NCBI RefSeq assembly: GCF_012911015.1
Contig: NZ_WVVV01000006.1
Location: forward strand, 24,829 to 88,828
Direction: 5' to 3'
DNA length: 64,000 nucleotides
From: Chelativorans sp. ZYF759
GTDB taxonomy: Bacteria; Pseudomonadota; Alphaproteobacteria; Rhizobiales; Rhizobiaceae
In this document: positions 57,839 through 64,000 of the stretch, piece by piece
Position numbering within the stretch: position 1 is the stretch's first letter
How the letters are laid out: the number at the start of each line of letters is the position of its first letter
Program-made: the position numbers and the translations under genes
The notes under the pieces: model-generated
What the model saw: the letters and a program-made list of their open reading frames with translations, nothing else
Database searches by the model: none
Told to the model about the DNA's origin: nothing

Positions 57839-60800
57839 TCAGTGTCGCGCGACCTGCGCGACGAGGGACATTCTGTGAATTGTGGCTGATGACGGTGTGC
57901 CTGACCGGTACGCGCGAGCGCGCAAGACAATGGTCTGGTTTCCCGCTGGATAGCCGTCCGGCGAAGCGAATGCACCAGAGTCGGTAATTCGCAGGATGCC
58001 GGAGTTGCCGCCGCGCGTTTGTAACCATTCCCGCAGAACAACGCCGTTGCGCAGGATCTGGATATGGATGCCGCAACCGGCCCCGCCGGCCGTATCAGCA
58101 ACGGTTTGCGCATCGATATCCGGAAAGCATAGGATCGGCTTGGATGAAGGGCTGTTGAGGACGAAGGTGGCGAAAGTTATCCAGTCCCCCCAGTTTCCGC
58201 TGATCCCTATGTTCGGCCATGCGGCCGGGCCGAACATCCCTGAGCCCGAGGAGGTGATCAGATTGGCTGGGATCATCGCGTCTTGTACGGTAAGGTTTCC
58301 GACGACTGCTGTCTGAATATCCGCCCAAGCGATATTCGCGCCAACAATGTTGGCCCAGTTGACGTTTACTTCGTCCAACCACAGCGCACCGTCTGTAAAG
58401 ACAAAGGGCTTGCGGGTGTTGCCGCCCGACAGGACGATGAATTCGTCGACCGAGAACAGCCAACGGGTCGGCAGCGCCGCGTTGTTCGGCACGTCCAGAA
58501 ATGCCGATGCCAATCGCTCTGCGAAGCCCGCCGTCTTGCCGATGAAGCCGAGACGGGAATAGCCCGAAGGCCCCGACAGCGCCTCCATCTTGATCCGCGT
58601 CTGGTTGGTCGACCCGCCGAGTGAGACGAACAGGTCCTGGATGGAGGTGGCTTGCGCGCTTGTCTGCCCCTCCACGGTCTCGACCCGCGTGTCGATCGCA
58701 TTCAGCGCCGTCACGCTGGCCTTGCCAGGCAGCTCGTTCTGGATCGAGGTGATCGCCGAGCCCTGGCTGACGATGGAGTTCTCCGTCAGCGTCACCCGAG
58801 ACGTCAGCGCATCCGTGACCGTCAGCTTGGCATAGTCGCCCAGCGCAATATTGATCTGGTTGATGAGCCCGGCCTGGATGCCGATCTGCTGTTCGTTGAC
58901 CTCGACCCTGCTGAAAATCTGCTGGCTGACGTCGACCACGATCTTTTGCAGGTCGCGCTTGTCGAGCTTGTTTGCGAAGTCCTGATCGGCGGCGAGCAGA
59001 GCCAGATTGTTGAGCTGCGCGCGCAGCGACCGGATCGTCTGCCCCTGCACCACGATGCCACCGCCACCCAGGCCCTCGACCTCGGCATAGAGATCGTCGA
59101 CCACCGTCTGGTCGGCTTTGCCAGGCAGCTGGACGTTGAGGATGTTGTTGAGTGACGCATTAATCTGCGTCACGTTGCCTTCGACGGTCTGGACCCTGCC
59201 GGAAAGCTCGCTGATCGCGGTCACGTTGCCAGCAACGGTGCCGTCCAGCGCGTTGACCGAGCCGAAGATCGTCGTGATGTCGGCCGCCAGCGCCTCGCCC
59301 TGCGCGATCCGCGCCACCTGCTCGGCCAGAAGGGCGGCCTCCGATGCCCCCGGCGATGCCCGGCCGATCGCGATCCACTCATACTCGACGAAGTCCGTCG
59401 CGGTCTGGGCTTCGGTCAGATCGATCCTGATCCGATTGACGGTGTCTTGCCACGGCATGTTGACCGTGACGTTGGCAAACCCTTCCGCGTCGGGGACCGG
59501 ATCGACAAAGGAGACCCGGCGTGCCGTCTCCCATGTCGCGTCTTCCGGGCGCCGCCACCACACAAACCCGCCAAAGGTCGGCGTGCCGGTGACCCTGATG
59601 CGAAAGCGCACCTGCCGGTACTGGTTCGCGTTGATGCCGAGTTCGTCCGGCGAGACGATATAGGGGTCGGACGCGTGGTTGGCGGGGCGCACATAGCCGA
59701 GCGAGAAGGTAGGTGTGCCGTTGCCCGACCAACCCTCGATCCCCTCCACGAAACGCCATATCCGGCGATAGTCGAACGCGCTGTTCGATCCCGCCGAAAG
59801 TAGCGTGATCTGGTTGGCCAGAGCATCGAACTGAGAAACACGCGCCGTGCTCTCGTTTGATATGGCCGCCGCATTGTCTCCGACTTGGGATTCCAGCGTG
59901 ACCAGCTGTGTCGCAAGCGCGCTCCCCGGCCCGATGGCGACGGTGATTGCCTCGGTGAAGGCCGCCTCGCTGCGGTCCTCGGCCAGCCTCACCTCGCGCC
60001 GGAGCGATTCCCGGTCGCTGTAATTGGCAAAATCCTGTTCGGCCAGCAGCAGCGCGATGCGACCCTGTTCCTCTGCCTCCTGCCTCAGCCGTGCGAAGGT
60101 GCGGGCCGCGTCTTCGATGCGCTCCTGCGCTTCGGCCTGCACCGCATCCTGCCGCGCCTGCGCCTCGTCGACGATCGCCTGCGCATTGGTGGCGATGCCG
60201 TCCGGCAGCCCGAAGCCGGTGTCCTCGATCCAATCGACGAGATCGCGGAAATCCTCCTTCAGATCGTCGATATCGATGGGATAGCGGAACCTGCCTGTCG
60301 AAGTCGCTGTCGTCACCCATGGAGTGAACGTCTTTACCCGGTCGGGAACCGTCGTGATCGTGGCGCGCACCGCATAGGGACGCTCGCCCAGCACGCCGCG
60401 CGTGATGTAGTACTCGCCGGCCTCGGGCGCAGCCATGGCATCCCGCATGAGCGTGGTGGCGCTCAGATTGCCATTGCCGTCGTCGATCAGATATTCGAAC
60501 CTGACCTGCGTGATGCTGGGGTCTTCCGGCGGCGTCCACGTCACATAGATCGACGGCACATCGTGGCCGGCTTCGTTGGTAATGTAGCCGCCAGCGGCGC
60601 CAAAATTCTGCACCGTCGAAAGCAGCGACGGATTGATCGGCGATGGCTGCGCGATCACGATAGGCCCCGGCTCGATGCCGGCGCTCGAATAGACATCCGA
60701 GCCGGTCTCAGCCAGCGTCAGCGTTATCCGAAGATCCTCGTCAACCTGCCATCCCGTGATCAGCCACGTCTTGCCGGCATAGGGGATCCACTCGCCCTCA

Positions 60801-62113
60801 AGCCTTTTGAACCCATAGCGGCGCGAAACCGGCACGGTCGCCGAGCCGCCCTTGCGCTGCTGGCGATAGCGGATCTGAAGCAGATACTGCGCAGTGTCCG
60901 GATCGGTGACCTGTAGGAAGTCGTTGGAGGTCTGCCGCGTGCGCCCGTCTGCCGCGATGTCGGCATTGACGTAAATCGGCGTCAGGCTTTCCGCGCCCCA
61001 CTGCGCCTCCTGGCTCGTGAACTGGCCCGACAGATGGTTGTAGAGGTCGAAGGCGCTCTTGCGGTGCTGGATCTGCTTCGGCCGCTCCATATCGATGTCG
61101 GCGTCTGTCAGAGGTTCGGCCGGCGTCTGCGGCGCCCCGACGATCACGCCCGACAGCCCACGGCGGTTCATGCCGTAGCCGGCCATGGCGTCGTCGAATT
61201 CCTTCAGCACCTCCGTGTGGTCGTCGTCGCCGTTGGCAAACAGCGAGCAGGCATAGGTCGGCTTGCCGTTCCGAAGCGTGTCGCACACGTTCATCGCGGC
61301 GAAATAGGAGTTGAGGTCCAGTTGCCCGAGCGTCTTTCCTTCGCCGACCAGCGTCCGGTTGGAGATCAGGCCGCGCAGGCCGAGCTGGTAGTTGAGGCGA
61401 TGAACGGCCGGGTTCTCGGTCCACACATGCGTGGCGGGATCGTCGAGGCGCTGCGGGCCGTCGCCCCCGACAACCGTCGAATCGTAGCGCGGATCGTATT
61501 CCTTGATCCCGCGAAGCACGAAGGTGAAGTCGGGCGGGCCCTTCTCGAAGCGCTCGTCATATTCCCGCTCGACCACGACATAGCACAGGCCAGTGAGCCG
61601 CGACGTGTTCTTCCAGGATGCCTCCAGATTGGCCGTGTTCGCCACGAGGCGGCTGTCGGCCTGCTGGCCGGGGCGCCCGTCGAAGAAGCGGAAAGTCAGG
61701 TTGTTGCCGAACTTCTGCGTCTCGTAGCGCGCGACCTCGTTGGCATAGGGCGTGCGCTCGATCAGGTCGAACTTCTCGCCGTAGAAATAGACCTCCGGCT
61801 CCATCCCGTCGCACCAGCCGTTCGACAGGATGAAGATGTCGGCGTTGAATTTGTTGCCGGATCCGTATTTGGCGTAATAGGCGTGGTGGCCCTTGGTGGC
61901 GCCCTTGCCATACAGCGCCTGCACCGGCACGCGGCCGCCGATCTGGACCTCATCCTGATGGGCGGAATAGGCGCGCTTCTTCGGCCGGTTGAAATAGGAA
62001 ACCAGCAGTTGCGCGCCGAATGCCAGAGCACCCGTGATAAGCGATGCGGCAAGCGCCGAGCCAGCAAAGAGCGCTCCCGCGATGGCTGTGCCGATCGCCG
62101 TGAAAATCGCCAT
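57839..62113 (-). CDS. Host-specificity protein J / tail tip protein
   Basis: 1424 residues. Starts with a hydrophobic segment (FTAIGTAIAGALFAGSALAA), then the gpJ-like region with a 'hub' pattern (GTTKGHHAYYAKY-like, PEVYFYGEKFDLIER). The middle includes fibronectin-like parts (PSIYVTWTPPEDPSITQVRF) and long coiled coils, for example around residues 640-730. The C-terminus is beta-rich and ends SLVAQVARH. This protein sits at the tail tip and recognises the receptor. The size and order match lambda-like siphophages. Confidence 0.85.
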   Translation of the reverse strand: MAIFTAIGTAIAGALFAGSALAASLITGALAFGAQLLVSYFNRPKKRAYSAHQDEVQIGGRVPVQALYGKGATKGHHAYYAKYGSGNKFNADIFILSNGWCDGMEPEVYFYGEKFDLIERTPYANEVARYETQKFGNNLTFRFFDGRPGQQADSRLVANTANLEASWKNTSRLTGLCYVVVEREYDERFEKGPPDFTFVLRGIKEYDPRYDSTVVGGDGPQRLDDPATHVWTENPAVHRLNYQLGLRGLISNRTLVGEGKTLGQLDLNSYFAAMNVCDTLRNGKPTYACSLFANGDDDHTEVLKEFDDAMAGYGMNRRGLSGVIVGAPQTPAEPLTDADIDMERPKQIQHRKSAFDLYNHLSGQFTSQEAQWGAESLTPIYVNADIAADGRTRQTSNDFLQVTDPDTAQYLLQIRYRQQRKGGSATVPVSRRYGFKRLEGEWIPYAGKTWLITGWQVDEDLRITLTLAETGSDVYSSAGIEPGPIVIAQPSPINPSLLSTVQNFGAAGGYITNEAGHDVPSIYVTWTPPEDPSITQVRFEYLIDDGNGNLSATTLMRDAMAAPEAGEYYITRGVLGERPYAVRATITTVPDRVKTFTPWVTTATSTGRFRYPIDIDDLKEDFRDLVDWIEDTGFGLPDGIATNAQAIVDEAQARQDAVQAEAQERIEDAARTFARLRQEAEEQGRIALLLAEQDFANYSDRESLRREVRLAEDRSEAAFTEAITVAIGPGSALATQLVTLESQVGDNAAAISNESTARVSQFDALANQITLLSAGSNSAFDYRRIWRFVEGIEGWSGNGTPTFSLGYVRPANHASDPYIVSPDELGINANQYRQVRFRIRVTGTPTFGGFVWWRRPEDATWETARRVSFVDPVPDAEGFANVTVNMPWQDTVNRIRIDLTEAQTATDFVEYEWIAIGRASPGASEAALLAEQVARIAQGEALAADITTIFGSVNALDGTVAGNVTAISELSGRVQTVEGNVTQINASLNNILNVQLPGKADQTVVDDLYAEVEGLGGGGIVVQGQTIRSLRAQLNNLALLAADQDFANKLDKRDLQKIVVDVSQQIFSRVEVNEQQIGIQAGLINQINIALGDYAKLTVTDALTSRVTLTENSIVSQGSAITSIQNELPGKASVTALNAIDTRVETVEGQTSAQATSIQDLFVSLGGSTNQTRIKMEALSGPSGYSRLGFIGKTAGFAERLASAFLDVPNNAALPTRWLFSVDEFIVLSGGNTRKPFVFTDGALWLDEVNVNWANIVGANIAWADIQTAVVGNLTVQDAMIPANLITSSGSGMFGPAAWPNIGISGNWGDWITFATFVLNSPSSKPILCFPDIDAQTVADTAGGAGCGIHIQILRNGVVLREWLQTRGGNSGILRITDSGAFASPDGYPAGNQTIVLRARAYRSGTPSSATIHRMSLVAQVARH

Positions 62114-62125
62114 GGATGAAACCTG

Positions 62126-62521
62126 CTAGGTGCGGAAGGCAGCCTTGACGGCCGAAAGGTCGTGATGCGAGCGCCCCTTGGGCGTCTTCGTCATGAACCG
62201 CTGGCCGGTGAACACAGCGACATGCTCGCCATCGGGAAGATCCATGATGGCCAGGTCGCCGAACCGGCACTGGCTGGCGCCGATGCGCTCCAGATGCGCG
62301 TCGAAGAAATCGACCAGGGACGAGAAACCGCGCTTCCTCAGCGCCTTCTGCGCGCCGAACAGCGTCTTGTAGGCGCGATAATTGTCCGGGCCCAGGCGCC
62401 GGCTCTTGTCGAACGCATCCGCCACCCGGCAGCCGAGGAAGAAGCAGTCGCTCTCGCCATAGCGATAGGGCTTCGTCATCTCCCGTTCGATGACGGGATT
62501 GGCGATCTCGAAGCGGGTCAT
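62126..62521 (-). CDS. Tail assembly protein, NlpC/P60-like (DUF6950-like)
   Basis: 131 residues from ATG 62521. YRYGESDCFFLGCRVADAFD has the Cys of a NlpC/P60-like site, and GDLAIMDLPDGEHVAVFTGQ supplies the His-containing second half. Found in the lambda gpK position just before J. It may locally cut peptidoglycan during infection. Confidence 0.7.
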   Translation of the reverse strand: MTRFEIANPVIEREMTKPYRYGESDCFFLGCRVADAFDKSRRLGPDNYRAYKTLFGAQKALRKRGFSSLVDFFDAHLERIGASQCRFGDLAIMDLPDGEHVAVFTGQRFMTKTPKGRSHHDLSAVKAAFRT

Positions 62522-63108
62522 CGGTAGACCTGCCCCCACTCGCGCGGCCATTGCGAGGCCACGTTCACGTACTCCAGCCCGGTGTCGGTCGGGTCATTGT
62601 CGAATTGCTGCTCGGCTTGCGCTCGGCGCACATGGGTCGCGCCGCGCGCCGATCGGCCGGGCGGCTCGAGTTCCACCGTCATGGTCAGGGTGCGCTCGCC
62701 ATTGGCGCCCGCCGCCCCGTCCTCGAATAAGACCTGATTGATCTCGTAGAGATGCGAGGCGAGGATGCCGAGGACATTGTTGCTGTCCGGCTCGCCCAGC
62801 AGATGCGTGATGATGACCGGCGCGTTGAGATAGGAGAACTCTTCGATCTTGGCGATCGCGTCATCTGGATCGTCGACCGGCACGTTCGAAAACACCAGCT
62901 CGCGCGTTGAGACCGCCACACCCAGATCGCCCCGCATCTCGCCCATGGAAAGCCAGCGGTTCGGCTTGTAGACGAGCCCGTTATGGGGATAGGGCCGGCC
63001 GCCCATGTGATAGCCGAACGGGCCGCCCGGCAGCTCGAACCGGATCAGGTCGAGCGTGACGATCTGCCCGCTTTCCAGCGCGGCTTCGACGGCAGGATCA
63101 GGGCTCAT
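62518..63108 (-). CDS. Tail tip protein (lambda L-position)
   Basis: 196 residues from ATG 63108. LESGQIVTLDLIRFELPGGP, YKPNRWLSMGEMRGDLGVAV and TRELVFSNVPVDDPDDAIAK are typical of minor tail proteins in this position, but the exact family is not certain. Overlaps the NlpC-like gene by four bases. Confidence 0.55.
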   Translation of the reverse strand: MSPDPAVEAALESGQIVTLDLIRFELPGGPFGYHMGGRPYPHNGLVYKPNRWLSMGEMRGDLGVAVSTRELVFSNVPVDDPDDAIAKIEEFSYLNAPVIITHLLGEPDSNNVLGILASHLYEINQVLFEDGAAGANGERTLTMTVELEPPGRSARGATHVRRAQAEQQFDNDPTDTGLEYVNVASQWPREWGQVYR

Positions 63109-63754
63109 AGAAGAACACCTCCTGGGCGGAGAAGGATTGCGAACGGCCACCGCGGCGGCGCGGCGCCTCGAAGCCGGCCAGCTGCATGATGCAGGAGGGC
63201 CGCTCGAACCGGGCGCGCAGCGTGCCCCCGGCCGTGATGTTCTGGGTGTCGATCGCCGGATGCACGGCCAGCGTCACCGTGCCCGAACCGTTCGCCTGGG
63301 CTTCGGCGGTGATCCGGTGCAGGCTCGTGACCAACGCCGACATGCGCAGCTCCACGGCATCGCCCGGCCGCAGCTGGAAGGCGGCGGGAAGCTGCTGCAC
63401 CGTGATCGTGTGCGGGTTGGCGATGGCCGACAGGTGGCCCCTGCCATCGAAGGCACCGCCGCCGGCGCGCGTGCCCGAAAGCGGCGCGCCGGCATAGGCG
63501 ATCGGCCGCTGCCGGCTCGTGTCGCAGGCGCGAAAGACGGCCCCGCTTTCCAGCCGCGCGAGAAAGGCGTCGACCTCGCCGAAGCTGCCCAGCTTCTGGG
63601 AGGGTGAAAGATATTCCGCCACCCAGTAGGGCGTGCCATAGCGCCGTCCTTCGGTGCGCCGCCCGATCATCCGGTTCACGCTCTTCGGCACGATTGGGTC
63701 GAAGCGCAGCGTCTCGAGCCCGACGCAGGGAAGATCGAGGATCTCGATGCTCAT
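63098..63754 (-). CDS. Minor tail protein of prophage B
   Basis: 218 residues. LDLPCVGLETLRFDPIVPKS then AYAGAPLSGTRAGGGAF and a beta-rich second half with ERPSCIMQLAGFEAPRRRGG. It lies between the tape measure and the L-position gene. Tail-tip assembly is inferred. Confidence 0.6.
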   Translation of the reverse strand: MSIEILDLPCVGLETLRFDPIVPKSVNRMIGRRTEGRRYGTPYWVAEYLSPSQKLGSFGEVDAFLARLESGAVFRACDTSRQRPIAYAGAPLSGTRAGGGAFDGRGHLSAIANPHTITVQQLPAAFQLRPGDAVELRMSALVTSLHRITAEAQANGSGTVTLAVHPAIDTQNITAGGTLRARFERPSCIMQLAGFEAPRRRGGRSQSFSAQEVFFYEP

Positions 63755-64000
63755 TTGGGCACACCGCCGCTCTGCCAGTATTTGTTGCGGGCCTTGTCAT
63801 TGGCCTTGACGACATTCACCGCCATGTCCCGGCTCTCCGCCTGGATCGTCGGACGGAACATCGGGCCTTCTTCGCCGATCACCCGCAGCGTGATCTGACG
63901 TGAGCCGCCGGAATCCTGCACGGTTGATGGCGGCATACGCACGTCGACGGGAACCTTGCCGCCATTGGGCAAGGGGATCACCGCTTCCTCACCATGCACG
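63751..64000 (-). CDS. Tail tape measure protein, C-terminal end (partial)
   Basis: Only the last 82-83 residues are in the window. HGEEAVIPLPNGGKVPVDVR is the standard C-terminal phrase of tape measure proteins (GEAGPEAVIPL), and the remainder is charged. The gene continues beyond the right edge. Overlaps the following gene by four bases. Confidence 0.7.
   Translation of the reverse strand, partial: VHGEEAVIPLPNGGKVPVDVRMPPSTVQDSGGSRQITLRVIGEEGPMFRPTIQAESRDMAVNVVKANDKARNKYWQSGGVPK

Noticed and set aside
53370..64000. Gene transfer agent cluster
   Set aside because: The region has some tail-tip similarity, but includes holins, endolysin, fibre genes and LptE cargo, and lacks the conserved GTA order; a siphophage prophage fits better.

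Overview
The window is from a GC-rich alphaproteobacterial chromosome, most likely Hyphomicrobiales (Rhizobiales). The host call rests on a mitochondrial-type respiratory complex I subunit gene (NDUFS4/ETC_C1 family), an alphaproteobacterial-type LptE and a phage GcrA-like protein; the genus cannot be fixed from sequence alone. Almost everything else is mobile DNA: one large prophage (A), a short host stretch with two tRNA genes, an AT-richer accessory island, and the tail/lysis end of a second prophage (B).

Prophage A fills 1 to about 45.7 kb and continues past the left edge. On the minus strand it has a lambda-style head module (small terminase, GpA terminase, portal, gpW, S49 protease, scaffold, decoration protein D, capsid E, connectors, 13.3-21.3 kb), then a P2-style contractile-tail baseplate (V, W, J, I) and tail fibres (4.4-12.5 kb). 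Sheath, tube and tape measure are not in the window and should lie left of base 1, as in the P2 gene order. A low-GC plus-strand cargo block (0.87-4.2 kb: methyltransferase plus glycan-type transferase) interrupts the fibre region at a place resembling the P2 Z/fun cargo site. A bidirectional terminator at 22.1 kb separates late genes from a long leftward early operon (35.3 to 22.2 kb) of tightly overlapping genes: Cro-like regulator, GcrA-like protein, helicase-methylase fusion, repeat-bearing cytosine methyltransferase, and a two-gene P4-like primase/helicase. Iteron-like 9-bp repeats at 23.1-23.3 kb, beside the helicase gene, are a candidate origin.

The immunity region (35.3-37.3 kb) has a LexA-type CI repressor, identical 13-bp palindromes at two early promoters, and a convergent exported/membrane gene pair. 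The rightward early operon (37.3-45.6 kb) encodes an HD hydrolase, SSB, a DUF2303 protein, a full-length DNA polymerase III beta clamp, an ASCH protein, and overlapping xis and int genes. The integrase ends just before an intact tRNA-Pro(UGG).

The host stretch is tRNA-Pro, the complex I gene and tRNA-Arg(UCU). Right after tRNA-Arg lie four ATGTTGCA repeats resembling an integrase arm-site cluster. They begin an accessory island (46.2-53.2 kb) of exported proteins, a VasI-like protein, small helix-turn-helix genes without a visible integrase, and an exported Gly-rich 16-residue repeat protein. Prophage B (53.3 kb to the right edge, minus strand) carries holin-like proteins, an amidase-SH3 endolysin, tail fibres, a 1424-residue host-specificity protein J and lambda-like tail-tip genes, plus a divergent LptE-like lipoprotein gene placed as cargo. 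A recurring theme is genes likely to alter the host cell surface: the glycan transferase/methyltransferase pair, LptE and the exported proteins beside the repressor.
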